Below, in pieces: positions 1-7,897 of a stretch of 47,322 nucleotides of DNA; position 1 is the first letter of the stretch, and every line of letters begins with the position of its first letter. This stretch comes from Nodosilinea sp. P-1105 (GTDB lineage Bacteria > Cyanobacteriota > Cyanobacteriia > Phormidesmidales > Phormidesmidaceae): assembly GCF_012911975.1 (NCBI RefSeq), contig NZ_SMDQ01000041.1, forward strand, positions 4,132 to 51,453. The letters run 5' to 3'. The notes below the pieces were generated by a model. The model worked only from the letters and a program-made list of their open reading frames with translations, did not search any database and was not told where the DNA came from. The position numbers were made by a program, and so were the translations under genes.

Positions 1-45
1 CACAGATCTCTCGGCCAAACGCGATCGCTACCATATCGCTACCAT
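1..45 (-). CDS. start of a gene running off the left edge (partial)
   Basis: On the minus strand a good Shine-Dalgarno sequence (AAGGAG, 54-59) stands eight bases before an ATG at 43-45. That ATG reads only five codons to a TAG at 28-30. An 11-bp direct duplication (ATGGTAGCGAT) creates a second ATG at 32-34, and this one stays open to the window edge (MVAIAFGREI...). Either the second ATG is used despite poor spacing, or the duplication has damaged the gene start. Too little is visible to name the product. Confidence 0.3.
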
Positions 46-59
46 TTAAAGTGCTCCTT

Positions 60-132
60 AGGCGATCTCTAGGAAAGACGTTCCCAACGTTATCCACAGA
101 CCAGCGCTAGGGTAGGGTGGGCACTGCCCACC
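60..132. repeat. dispersed repeat, family R1, copy 1
   Basis: This stretch shares its opening (GGYGAYCTCTAGGAAA followed by GTTCC or GTTCT) and a GGGTGGGCANTGCCCACC-like palindromic block with 6725-6798 and 35336-35397. It lies directly downstream of the antitoxin gene on the minus strand, where a VapC-type toxin would normally be found. Confidence 0.6.
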
Positions 133-160
133 ACTGGGAGATTGTTTTCCAGAGATTGCC

Positions 161-403
161 TTAAAAGGCTATCTCCTTGGGAAAATCGCCCCACAGTTCT
201 TGGCGAGCTGTAAATATGTCGTCTTCAGAAATATCTACACCAAGATCAGCCCACAGACCCTTGAGAGATGGGGTCGCTTTGGGTGAAGCCGTTTTGCTGC
301 GCAAGAACTCAACAAAATCTAAGACCGCCTGGCGCTGATCTGGCGAAAGTTCTCGTAGATTTTGGAGAACAGCCTCTTCTAGAGTCATCTCATTGCTCTG
401 CAT
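161..403 (-). CDS. VapB/DUF2281-type antitoxin, orphan
   Basis: This 80-residue protein has the layout of cyanobacterial VapB-like antitoxins. An N-terminal helical region (LEEAVLQNLRELSPDQRQ, residues 8-25) is followed by VLDFVEFLRSK, then a C-terminal LKGLWADLGVDISEDDI block and WGDFPKEI, of the kind that wraps a PIN-domain toxin. The last codons contain AAGGAG, the normal Shine-Dalgarno sequence for an overlapping vapC. No PIN-domain reading frame follows: the next ~100 bases are a dispersed repeat and then the start of another gene. I infer that the toxin partner has been lost. Family assignment rests on recognised motifs, not on a search. Confidence 0.75.
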   Translation of the reverse strand: MQSNEMTLEEAVLQNLRELSPDQRQAVLDFVEFLRSKTASPKATPSLKGLWADLGVDISEDDIFTARQELWGDFPKEIAF

Positions 404-470
404 TAAGCGTCTACCTCTCAGTCTAGTACCGCTACGCGGAATTCAAAATGCAAAGTTTAAGGTGAAAAAC

Positions 471-504
471 CGTTCACCGCTCACCGCTCACCGCTCACCG
501 CTCT
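471..504. repeat. heptamer tandem repeat (GCTCACC type)
   Basis: About four and a half tandem copies of a seven-base unit related to GCTCACC lie between the antitoxin gene and the frameshifted gene. Short tandem heptanucleotide arrays are a known feature of filamentous cyanobacterial genomes. A CTAGTAC motif just upstream (423-429) matches the border of repeat family R2 seen elsewhere in this window. Confidence 0.7.
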
Positions 505-507
505 CCC

Positions 508-767
508 CTAAAACAACGCCATCGACCCCAACGACTCATAAAAGGTCTCGTCATTCAGCTCCTGAATCAGCTTGGCTACCAGGGCTGTCCACCCCGTCTG
601 CTGGCTGGCCCCCAGCCCTTTGCCCGTGTCGCCAGCCGCTGCAAGAGATCTTGGGCCACCTCTTTTAGGGTCATCAGTTGACCCGACCCGGTGGGGCACT
701 CGACCTGGAACCCATCGCCCAGGTAGCGGTAAGAGCAGGCTCTTTTGTTTGCCGCCCTATTTAGCAT
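508..767 (-). pseudogene. small conserved-looking protein broken by one frameshift
   Basis: Two overlapping minus-strand frames read as the two halves of one protein of about 87 residues. The first (from ATG at 767) runs [19 protein letters not shown] and [14 protein letters not shown], then degenerates into arginine-rich sequence and stops at 576. The other frame continues sensibly as [19 protein letters not shown] and ends [17 protein letters not shown] one-base insertion near 625-635 joins them (QRL-GDTGKG). It could be a pseudogene, a sequencing error or, less likely, a programmed -1 frameshift. I do not recognise the function. Confidence 0.55.
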
Positions 768-894
768 CCCCTTGATTGTTGTACTCTACGTGCTTTGATG
801 CAGTCTCCGTTTCTACCGGATGTATCGCCATTAGGTCATATTTACCCGCCATGCAGCAGTGTGCTTCCCCAACCAATAGTCAAAGCCGGTTCCT

Positions 895-1692
895 CTACTT
901 CAGCGGCCACCAGGAGACCTTGTCCCGGGTGGCACCGTAGACTTCTTTCAGTCCCTCTGGGTCGATCACCTTTACCAGGTCGTTGGCTGACTCGGCCAGT
1001 TTGTCGGTCTTGATATAACCCGCTTTGGTTAGCCCTTTCAGCACTTGTTCCACGGTGCGGTGGTTAAGTTGGCAGGCGCGGGCAATCAGGTCGATGGGCA
1101 GATCAAACCTGTATTCGGTTTTACTACCCTGGGGCTGGCCCCCCAGGCTGCGCTCTTGAAAAATCAGCCCCCGCAGCACTGCTGCCACCGCCTGGGGGGG
1201 GTAGGTGCTGCAATTAAGTAGGTGGTACTGAAACTTTTCGCGCAACTCAAGTAGAAGAGTGTAGCGTTGTCGAAACATCTCATTTTGGTCGTAGAGATCC
1301 TGCACCACCTGCACCGGCACTTTGATCACATTAGTGGTCTTGTAGGCTTCCACCAGGCTGGGGAAGGCCCGGGTGGCCGCACCAACGCCCACAGGTAAGC
1401 TGCGCATACCAAAGCAGCCACCCGGGTAGGTGAGGGCTATCACCCGGTCAAGGGGGGTGCTGCGCATAATTATTGGGCCGCCATTGACAACCACGTACAG
1501 GTGCTCCTGCCAGATTTGGGGCCGAAAGGCGGTATAGACCGGACGGTTAGAGTAGAGTTTTTCAACGGTCAACCTGTCAGGGGCGAGGTCGCTGAGCAGC
1601 GGGTCTTGCCCCAGTCCACCGAACAAAAAGCTTTGGGTCGTTAAAATTTCAATTGTTTTGGAAGCCAAACTGGGGCTCTTTGCCTTTGCCAT
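895..1692 (-). CDS. Crp/Fnr-family transcription regulator
   Basis: This 265-residue protein has the general architecture of the Crp/Fnr family. A cyclic-nucleotide-binding-like beta roll covers about residues 35-140 (LYVVVNGGPIIMRSTPLDRVIALTYPGG). A dimer helix (FRQRYTLLLELREKFQYHLL, about 140-160) follows. The C-terminal winged helix includes DLIARACQLNHRTVEQVLKG and AGYIKTDK. The canonical cAMP-binding arginine/serine signature is not evident, so the ligand is unknown. The gene is transcribed away from the SLC13 permease with a ~290 bp shared upstream region and may control it, but that is inference. Confidence 0.8.
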   Translation of the reverse strand: MAKAKSPSLASKTIEILTTQSFLFGGLGQDPLLSDLAPDRLTVEKLYSNRPVYTAFRPQIWQEHLYVVVNGGPIIMRSTPLDRVIALTYPGGCFGMRSLPVGVGAATRAFPSLVEAYKTTNVIKVPVQVVQDLYDQNEMFRQRYTLLLELREKFQYHLLNCSTYPPQAVAAVLRGLIFQERSLGGQPQGSKTEYRFDLPIDLIARACQLNHRTVEQVLKGLTKAGYIKTDKLAESANDLVKVIDPEGLKEVYGATRDKVSWWPLK

Positions 1693-1984
1693 GGGGCGTT
1701 ATAGATTCTGTACTCTGCCATTGTCCCTCGCAATCACTGTTATATCGCAGAAACTTGCTGGCTTAAGCGGGTGATTCAGCCGTCGAAACAGCCCATACCA
1801 AGGGCGTAAATTTTCGATAGACCACACCAGAGTTCCTTAAGGAAGCTGGGTTTAGCCCCAGGCTCACCACATAAATTCAGGCCAGTCGATATGGCCTTCG
1901 TGGGAAAACTGTGATTATCTCAGGCATAATAAATTGCATTATTAATGCAAAGCTCAATCAAAATCCAACTGAAATATATTTGGA
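1693..1984. promoter_or_regulatory. divergent upstream region with TTGCAT palindrome
   Basis: About 290 bases separate the Crp-like regulator and the divergent permease. The half nearest the permease is AT-rich and contains a perfect palindrome, TTGCAT-TATTA-ATGCAA (1934-1950), 35 bases before the permease start, where an operator would be expected. A lone TGTGA half-site lies at 1910-1914. No full Crp box is visible. Confidence 0.4.
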
Positions 1985-3910
1985 ATGGAAAACAAACTGT
2001 TTTCGAGGCAGGCCCAGTCTGGGACTAGTCTGGCCCTCTCCCCTGCGGGCAATAGGTTCAGTAGAGTGGGGGTCGGTCTGACCGTTGTCGGGGTAGTCAC
2101 CCTCGGCATCGCTGGGGTAATTGCCTTATCGACCAGTGCTTTGAGCTGGCAAGGGTGGCTGGCGATCGCCGTTACCCTGGGTGCGTTTTTACTCAACGCT
2201 CTCACCAGTCTGGCGGCGGAGGCGATTTTTTTGGGGGCGCTGGCGGTGCTGATGCTCAGCGGTGTGCTCGATACCCCTACCGCCCTGGCCGGTTTCAGTA
2301 ACCCCGGCATGATTACCGTGGCGGTGCTCTACCTGGTGGTGGCGGGCTTGCAGCAGACTGGCGGCCTGGATATCGTGTCACGCACGGTGCTGGGCCTGCC
2401 CCAGGGCCAAACCCAGGCCCTAATTCGGCTGATTATGCCAGTGGTGGGCCTGAGCGCCTTTTTGAACAACACGCCGATTGTGGCGATGTTCATTCCGGCG
2501 GTGGGCGACTGGTGCCGCAAGCTGCGGATTAGCCCCTCGAAGCTGATGATTCCGCTCAGCTATGCAGCAATTATGGGGGGCATGTGTACCCTGATTGGTA
2601 CCAGCACCAACCTGGTGGTGAACGGGCTGCTGATTGCCGAGACCGACCTGCCGGGGCTGCGGATGTTTGATCTGGTGCCGGTGGGGGTGCCCTGCGCGAT
2701 CGCTGGCACCCTGATGCTGATTTTGGCCCAGCGCTGGCTGCTACCCCAGCGCAAACCCGCCATCACCGAAACCGACGACCCCCGGGAGTACACCGTGGAA
2801 ATGGTGGTGGAAGACGGCAGTCCCCTGGCTGGGAAAACTGTGGAACAGGCGGGGTTACGCCACCTACCGGGGCTATTTCTGACTGAAATTCAGCGGGGAG
2901 AGCAGTTGTTGACGGTGGTTACCCCCCAGGAGGTACTGCGCGATCGCGACCAGTTGGTGTTTGTGGGCATGGTCGATTCGATCGTCGATCTCAACCAGAT
3001 CCGGGGGCTGAAACCCGCCACCGACCAGGTGTTTAAGCTCGATTCGCCCCGTACCAAGCGATCGCTGTTGGAGGCCGTGGTGTCTAACACCTGCCCCCTG
3101 GTGGGGGTGACTATTCGCCAGGGCCAATTTCGCAGCCGCTACGGAGCAGTGGTGCTGGCGGTGGGTCGCAACGGCGAGCGCCTGCCGGGCAAGATCGGCG
3201 ACATTCGCCTGCGCCCCGGCGATACCCTGCTGCTGGAAGCCAACCCATCGTTCCTGGAAGAACGCCGTGCTTCCCGCGATTTTTACCTGGTTAGCCCCAT
3301 TCCCAACTCCGACCCCCTACGCCACGACAAAGCGGCGATCGCCTTTGGCATTCTGATCCTGATGGTAGCCCTGGCCACCTTTGGCTGGATGGATATGCTC
3401 CATGCTGCTTCCCTGGCGGCGGTACTGATGATTGCGACCGGATGCTGCTCCTTTCAGCAGGGGTTTCGGGCCATCGACTGGTCGGTGCTGCTGGTGGTGG
3501 CGGCGGCCCTGGCCTTGGGCAAAGCCCTAGAGGTGACTGGGGCGGCGGCGGCTTTTTCCATGGCGGTGTTGGGGGTAGTGGGGGATAATCCCTGGGTGTC
3601 CCTGGCGGCGATCTACGCCATCACTAGCCTGCTGACGGAGGTGATCACCAATAATGCGGCGGCGGCGGTGGTGTTTCCCATTGCCCTGTCCCTATCCCAG
3701 AGCCTGGGGGTGAACTTTATGCCCTTTGCAGTGGCAATCATGATTGGGGCCTCGGCCAGCTTTAGTACCCCCATCGGCTACCAGACTAACTTGATGGTCT
3801 ATGGGCCAGGGGGCTACAAGTTCACTGACTTCATGCGGGTGGGGATTCCCTTTAATCTCATGTTTTGGGGCCTGACGGTGCTGATCGCGCCGCGAGTGTT
3901 TCCGTTTTAG
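1985..3910 (+). CDS. SLC13-family anion permease with two RCK_C domains
   Basis: This 641-residue inner-membrane protein is probably a sodium-coupled anion (sulfate-type) transporter. The N-terminal half (about residues 25-255) has several hydrophobic spans with the family signature around [14 protein letters not shown] and [14 protein letters not shown]. The middle carries two TrkA-C/RCK_C-like regulatory domains (about 265-340 and 355-425, with [18 protein letters not shown]). The C-terminal half (about 440-640) repeats the membrane fold with [18 protein letters not shown] and [18 protein letters not shown]. Length and layout match cyanobacterial SLC13/SltA-type permeases. Sulfate as substrate is inference; the sulfite reductase gene is 31 kb away and gives no linkage. 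Confidence 0.88.
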   Translation: MENKLFSRQAQSGTSLALSPAGNRFSRVGVGLTVVGVVTLGIAGVIALSTSALSWQGWLAIAVTLGAFLLNALTSLAAEAIFLGALAVLMLSGVLDTPTALAGFSNPGMITVAVLYLVVAGLQQTGGLDIVSRTVLGLPQGQTQALIRLIMPVVGLSAFLNNTPIVAMFIPAVGDWCRKLRISPSKLMIPLSYAAIMGGMCTLIGTSTNLVVNGLLIAETDLPGLRMFDLVPVGVPCAIAGTLMLILAQRWLLPQRKPAITETDDPREYTVEMVVEDGSPLAGKTVEQAGLRHLPGLFLTEIQRGEQLLTVVTPQEVLRDRDQLVFVGMVDSIVDLNQIRGLKPATDQVFKLDSPRTKRSLLEAVVSNTCPLVGVTIRQGQFRSRYGAVVLAVGRNGERLPGKIGDIRLRPGDTLLLEANPSFLEERRASRDFYLVSPIPNSDPLRHDKAAIAFGILILMVALATFGWMDMLHAASLAAVLMIATGCCSFQQGFRAIDWSVLLVVAAALALGKALEVTGAAAAFSMAVLGVVGDNPWVSLAAIYAITSLLTEVITNNAAAAVVFPIALSLSQSLGVNFMPFAVAIMIGASASFSTPIGYQTNLMVYGPGGYKFTDFMRVGIPFNLMFWGLTVLIAPRVFPF

Positions 3911-3921
3911 GGGGTGAGATA

Positions 3922-4836
3922 ATGACTGATTCCGCCTTTTACCATATTCCTGTCCTGCCCCAAGCGGTGGTGGATGGATTGCATCTTCAGCCCCAGGGGG
4001 TGTATCTCGATGCCACCGTGGGCGGCGGCGGCCACAGTCGGTTGATTCTAGCCCAGGACCCGACAGTGCGCCTGGTGGCCGTAGATCAAGATCAAGCGGC
4101 GATCGCAACCGCCCAAACCCATTTGGCTGCATACCGCGATCGCATCTGCTTCTGGCACGGCAACTTTTCCCAGTTCGACCCAGGGGAGCAGCGGTTTCAG
4201 GGGATTTTAGCCGATCTGGGCGTTAGCTCGGCCCAGTTTGATATTCCCGATCGCGGCTTTAGCTTTCGCCATACCGCCCCCCTGGACATGCGCATGGACC
4301 AACGCCAGGACTTGACGGCCGCCGAGATCGTCAACCACTGGGACGAAACGGACCTGGCTAACTTGATCTACACCTACGGCGAAGAACGCCTTTCTCGTCG
4401 CATTGCCCGCCGAGTGGTCGAGCAACGCCCATTTCAGACCACCACCGAGCTAGCCGAGGCGATCGCCTCCTGTGTGCCCCGCAAATACCGCTATGGCCGC
4501 ATTCACCCTGCCACCCGCACCTTCCAGGCCCTGCGGATTGCAGTGAACCAAGAACTTGATGGGCTTAAAACCCTGCTAGAAAAAGCCCCCCACTGGCTGG
4601 CCCCTGGTGGGCGGTTGGCGATCATCAGTTTCCACAGCCTGGAGGATCGCCTGGTCAAACATAGCTTCAAAGCTAATCCTGACCTGGCGGTGATCACCAA
4701 AAAGCCGATCATCGCCACCCAGGAGGAAGTAGACAGTAACCCCAGAGCCCGATCGGCTAAGCTGCGGGTGGCAGAACGACTCTCCGCTGCCCCTGATGGA
4801 GTCACTGGGGCAGCGGCCAAAGCCTCGAAATACTAG
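3922..4836 (+). CDS. rsmH: 16S rRNA (cytosine-1402 N4)-methyltransferase
   Basis: RsmH (MraW) methylates N4 of C1402 in 16S rRNA using S-adenosylmethionine. The 304-residue product has the SAM-binding motif [16 protein letters not shown] near the N-terminus, then [20 protein letters not shown], the helical insertion with [16 protein letters not shown], and [16 protein letters not shown] near the C-terminus. I chose the ATG at 3922 because GGGGTGAG lies just upstream and the family begins at HIPVL; the longer upstream frame overlaps the permease gene. It starts 12 bases after the permease stop, so the two may be co-transcribed. Confidence 0.95.
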   Translation: MTDSAFYHIPVLPQAVVDGLHLQPQGVYLDATVGGGGHSRLILAQDPTVRLVAVDQDQAAIATAQTHLAAYRDRICFWHGNFSQFDPGEQRFQGILADLGVSSAQFDIPDRGFSFRHTAPLDMRMDQRQDLTAAEIVNHWDETDLANLIYTYGEERLSRRIARRVVEQRPFQTTTELAEAIASCVPRKYRYGRIHPATRTFQALRIAVNQELDGLKTLLEKAPHWLAPGGRLAIISFHSLEDRLVKHSFKANPDLAVITKKPIIATQEEVDSNPRARSAKLRVAERLSAAPDGVTGAAAKASKY

Positions 4837-4879
4837 GGAGTAGCCCTGAAGCCGCAAGCCTGAGGTTATACCGGCCCCG

Positions 4880-5818
4880 TTAGCCCACTGGGGTGACCTT
4901 AATTTCAGCTAACCGCTGATTCAGATAGGTCTCAGCGGTCATCGTCGGGAACCGGGGCTGGCCGCCAGTGCGCTCTAGAAAAGCGGCGTGGGGAGATAAA
5001 TCAATTTCGGGGCGGGGGTGGACAAAAAAGGGCATCGACAGTCGCCGCTGATTACCCTGGCGAGGATTCGACACCCGGTGGGTGGTGCTTTTAATCAAGC
5101 CATTGGTAAGGTTTTGCAGCATATCACCAGTATCTACCACAATCTGACCAGGGGTGGCCTGAATCGGCAGCCAGCGACCATCATGGCTCAAAATTTCTAG
5201 CCCAGGGGCCGTCGCTTCGCACAGCAGGGTGATTAAGTTAATATCCTCATGGGGTGCCGCCCGCAAACTACCGGCAGGTGCCCCCAGTGGAATCGGCGGA
5301 TAGTGGGCTAGGCGCAAGATGGTATTGCCACCCCTAGCCATATCAGCCAGCCAACTTTGCGGCTGCCCCAGGTAAAGGGCACAGGCTTCCAACAACCCAT
5401 GGGCACAGGCCAGCAGTTGTTGGTACAACCGAGTCATGATCGGGCGGAACTGGGGAACCTCAGTGGGCCAGGGGGCAGGGGCTTGCTCAAAGCTACGGTA
5501 GCTAACGTGCCAGAACTCCTTCAAGTCGGGGCAGGTGTAGTGTTTGGCCTGCTCGGTGCCAAAGCCTGAAAAGCCCCCCTGACCAGGGTAGTGATCAGCA
5601 TCATACTGACCCTTAATCCGGTCGGGTAGGGTAAAGAACTCGGCGGCGGTTTGATGAGCCCGGCGTACCACTTCTGGGGCCACCGGGCCTTGGTCTAAGA
5701 TCAAGAAACCAATCGTTTCTAGGGCTTGGCCCAGGGTTTGTATCGCCTGCTGTCGCCGCATGGGGTGGGCGCAGGTGAGGTCGGTATAGTTAACAACAGG
5801 TATAGGGGGAAGGGGCAT
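4880..5818 (-). CDS. 2-oxoglutarate/Fe(II) dioxygenase, isopenicillin N synthase-like
   Basis: This 312-residue protein has the non-haem iron oxygenase fold. The N-terminal DIOX_N region (PIPVVNYTDL to IGFLILDQG) is followed by the double-stranded beta helix. Iron ligands are visible as H190-E-D192 (APHEDINLITLL) and H247 (STTHRVSNP), and the 2-oxoglutarate-binding RLS motif is R259/S261 (RRLSMPFF). The facial triad is therefore complete and the enzyme should be active. The substrate cannot be told from sequence; relatives include plant hormone and secondary-metabolism oxygenases and bacterial ethylene-forming enzyme. It ends 43 bases from the convergent rsmH and is divergent from the PpiC gene. 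Confidence 0.88.
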   Translation of the reverse strand: MPLPPIPVVNYTDLTCAHPMRRQQAIQTLGQALETIGFLILDQGPVAPEVVRRAHQTAAEFFTLPDRIKGQYDADHYPGQGGFSGFGTEQAKHYTCPDLKEFWHVSYRSFEQAPAPWPTEVPQFRPIMTRLYQQLLACAHGLLEACALYLGQPQSWLADMARGGNTILRLAHYPPIPLGAPAGSLRAAPHEDINLITLLCEATAPGLEILSHDGRWLPIQATPGQIVVDTGDMLQNLTNGLIKSTTHRVSNPRQGNQRRLSMPFFVHPRPEIDLSPHAAFLERTGGQPRFPTMTAETYLNQRLAEIKVTPVG

Positions 5819-5930
5819 GGGCGATCGCCGGACTGGTTCGAGGGGGCTGGCTGGATTGTAGCAGGAGTATCCATAGGGTAAGGTTGGGAGAGGAAGCTGA
5901 AATTGTTGAACCAGGGAGCGAGTTGAGCGT

Positions 5931-6737
5931 TTGAGTCCGTCAGAGTCATTTTTCCCCAGCCCAGATTCCCCCAGCCCAGAGCATCAGGGGTTGCTGCATG
6001 TCGGCCATCAACCTATCACCGCCGATCACCTGATGGTCACCCTACGGCGCCATGGGTTGTTGCCAGCGGTGATTAAAGAGTTGGTGATCGATCAGGCGAT
6101 CGCGGCTTTACCCGACGACAACTTATCGGTTGCGGCTGGGCCGATTACGGCTGAAACAGCTTTAGAACAGGCGATCGCCACCTTCAGACAGACCCATCAA
6201 CTGGCAAACGAGACCCAAGTCAATGCCTTCTTGCAACAACGGGGACTGACCCCCACCGACCTGGGTCCCCTGGCCCTGCGCCACCAAAAACTGCAGCAGT
6301 TTAAGCAGGCCACCTGGGGCAACCAGGTGGAATCCTATTTTTTGCAGCGCAAGCAGCAGCTGGACCGGGTGCTGTATTCCCTGATTCGCACCCGCGAGGC
6401 CGGACTGGCCCAGGAACTCTACTTTCGCATCCAAGACGATGGTCACCCCTTTGCTGACCTGGCGCGGGAATTTTCAGCGGGCCAGGAAGCCCAAACCGGC
6501 GGTTTGATTGGCCCCGTAGAGCTGGCGGTGCCCCACCCGGCCCTAGCCAGGGTGCTGGCAGTGAGCCAACCTGGGCAACTGTGGCCCCCCACCCCCATGG
6601 GGGAGTGGTTTGTGATTGTGCGGCTAGAAAAGTTTTTACCAGCCCGACTAGATGACCCCACCCGCCAGCGATTGTTAGATGAGTTATTTAATACTTGGTT
6701 AAGTGAGCAGGTACAGAAGAACTTAGGTGATCTCTAG
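5931..6737 (+). CDS. PpiC/parvulin-type peptidyl-prolyl isomerase
   Basis: This 268-residue protein has a SurA-like helical N-terminus (about 30-150) and a parvulin domain (about 150-245). The domain contains LAQELYFRIQDDGHPFADLA, AREFSAGQEAQTGGLIGP and GQLWPPTPMGEWFVIVRLEK. No signal peptide is visible, so it may act in the cytoplasm or be exported by another route. Cyanobacterial relatives often sit next to peptide exporters; here the neighbours are an oxygenase and a repeat-rich intergenic zone. The start is uncertain: the first usable codon is TTG at 5931 and no in-frame ATG occurs for another 34 codons. The last codons (GDL and stop) lie inside dispersed repeat R1. Confidence 0.85.
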   Translation: MSPSESFFPSPDSPSPEHQGLLHVGHQPITADHLMVTLRRHGLLPAVIKELVIDQAIAALPDDNLSVAAGPITAETALEQAIATFRQTHQLANETQVNAFLQQRGLTPTDLGPLALRHQKLQQFKQATWGNQVESYFLQRKQQLDRVLYSLIRTREAGLAQELYFRIQDDGHPFADLAREFSAGQEAQTGGLIGPVELAVPHPALARVLAVSQPGQLWPPTPMGEWFVIVRLEKFLPARLDDPTRQRLLDELFNTWLSEQVQKNLGDL

Positions 6738-6798
6738 GAAAGATGTTCCCTACGTAGAGCTGTCAGTCGATGGGCACGCAAGCTTTGCCCATCCTACG
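6725..6798. repeat. dispersed repeat, family R1, copy 2
   Basis: This copy carries GGTGATCTCTAGGAAA, then GTTCC and a GGGCA...TGCCCATCCTACG block, matching copies at 60-132 and 35336-35397. The TAG inside CTCTAGG is the stop codon of the PpiC gene, so the repeat border has become the end of the reading frame. Confidence 0.6.
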
Positions 6799-6868
6799 GG
6801 GGTGTTCTGTTATCCAGAAGTCCCCTTAGTTACTGAAAAAGCAGTGCCCGCTGGTGTTTAGCATAAGA

Positions 6869-6924
6869 CCTAATATCCAGATAACCTCAGTCGTTAAATA
6901 CAACTGAGGTATCTGGATGTTAGG
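6869..6924. repeat. long near-perfect hairpin (~22 bp stem)
   Basis: Bases 6869-6924 form an almost perfect inverted repeat: CCTAATATCCAGATAACCTC pairs with GAGGTATCTGGATGTTAGG, with one bulged base, one G-T pair and an 11-base loop. No T-run follows, so it is not a standard intrinsic terminator. It lies between the PpiC stop and the tandem elements that begin at 6963 and may belong to the same unit. Confidence 0.7.
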
Positions 6925-6962
6925 ATCAATGTGTTCAACCAGTGTAAAACCAACATGTTTGG

Positions 6963-7196
6963 CTTTACAGCAGCCCTGAGACTGGCTTATGTGAGCGATT
7001 TCCTCAAATATGTCCTGATTTTCTAGAGATGCTCTGATGCCGTCGTGTCGGTGATGTCGCGTTTGTGGATTGCGTCTCTGGGCATCGTCACAGAGCTCTC
7101 GAAGAGTTTAGAATTAGGAAATATCAACAACCGAGTGGGTACTGCTGGTCTTTGATGGAATAGATTCAGTCACTAACGAGATAGTAACCTCCTATG
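6963..7196 (+). other. tandem structured element, copy A (unknown; possible ncRNA)
   Basis: This ~230-base element starts CTTTACAGCA and ends TAACCTCCT. Copy B at 7274-7500 has the same blocks in the same order: TTCCTCAAAT, GATTTTCTAGAGATG, CGTCGT, GCGTCTCTGGG, AGAGCTCTC, AGGAAATATCAACAAC and TAACGAGATA. I judge identity at about two thirds by eye. A hairpin CTCTG...CAGAG is kept in both copies with loops of 10 and 11 bases. Single-base length differences inside conserved blocks argue against a protein-coding explanation. The strand is assumed from gene context only. I know of no named family that fits. Confidence 0.5.
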
Positions 7197-7249
7197 TAGA
7201 GGGGACTAGAATCATCTGAGCAAGAAGGGAAATAGCTCACCTCCTATTC

Positions 7250-7369
7250 ATGAAACTTGTGAAACAGATTGAACTTTACAGCAATCCTCCTAATCGTTTG
7301 AGTCTTCCTCAAATGGGATTAGATTTTCTAGAGATGATTCGATACCGTCGTTTAAGAACCCTTGTCTAA
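7250..7369 (+). CDS. possible 39-residue peptide across copy B
   Basis: An ATG at 7250 opens a 39-codon frame (MKLVKQIELYSNPPNRLS..., ending RRLRTLV). The aligned frame of copy A reads LYSSPETG and PDFLEML before a TGA, sharing LYS-x-P, PQ and DFLEM. No convincing ribosome-binding site precedes the ATG, and similarity between the copies continues well past both stop codons. I regard translation as doubtful and list it because the two copies keep some frame agreement. Confidence 0.2.
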   Translation: MKLVKQIELYSNPPNRLSLPQMGLDFLEMIRYRRLRTLV

Positions 7370-7500
7370 GGATGTGGCGTCTCTGGGTATCTACTGCAGA
7401 GCTCTCAACCAATTAAGGGGAGGAAATATCAACAACGGAGTAAAGTGCTGCTGAAATTCGAGAGATAAATTCAGACGTTAACGAGATAATAACCTCCTGC
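7274..7500 (+). other. tandem structured element, copy B (unknown; possible ncRNA)
   Basis: This is the second copy of the element described at 6963-7196, separated from it by 77 bases that contain a further CACCTCCT and a GAAAC match to the sequence after copy B. The copy is preceded by an extra hairpin (CTAATC-TTTGAG / CTCAAA-GATTAG, about 7290-7322) and followed by an AAGAGG...CCTCTT stem (about 7526-7565). Both copies end in an anti-Shine-Dalgarno-like ACCTCCT, which could pair with ribosome-binding sites if transcribed. Confidence 0.5.
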
Positions 7501-7647
7501 TTAACGAAACCTGAACTTTTGATTTAAGAGGGAGAAAACGTTGTTTAACGGATTGCTTTCCTCTTGTTATTAACAATAGCTCGCTAGGAATCTGTTGGCT
7601 ACTGATGATACCAAAGTTTATCTTTCGGTTAAGTATCACTCTCACCC

Positions 7648-7750
7648 GTAGTACGGAAAGGCAGAAGAGAGATTCTACCCTATGCCAAGGTTTACCCTTG
7701 CACAGGTGGGTGGGACAGATGGGTGGGTTATTTCTGCCACAGAGTACTAG
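7648..7750. repeat. dispersed repeat, family R2 (TAGTAC-bordered), copy 1
   Basis: The element begins GTAGTACGGAAAGGCAGAAG and ends CTGCCACAGAGTACTAG, so its ends are imperfect inverted repeats (CTAGTAC...GTACTAG with GGCAG...CTGCC just inside). The same ends occur at 10235-10352, and single ends occur at 27446-27469 and about 29365-29395. It resembles a small non-autonomous mobile element, but no target duplication is evident. Confidence 0.6.
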
Positions 7751-7897
7751 ACCTGTTGCCCCCGCTCTTTATTCAGCCGATCCCAGAGAAGGTTAGGATG
7801 GATCTCGCGCCATTGGGCGGCGATCGCCCCACCCAGGGCCATACGCTACCATTTCGGCTGATTTCAGTTTTTCAGTTTCAGTTAAGGAGAGGCTGCC

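Noticed and set aside
1905..1922. Crp box upstream of the permease
   Set aside because: Only one TGTGA half-site is present; the second half does not match TCACA.
7100..7200. Reverse-strand mini-genes with AGGAGG in both tandem copies
   Set aside because: The AGGAGG is followed by similar short frames, but the first codons are GTG in one copy and ACG in the other, and stops occur within about 20 codons; pairing with ACCTCCT explains the AGGAGG.
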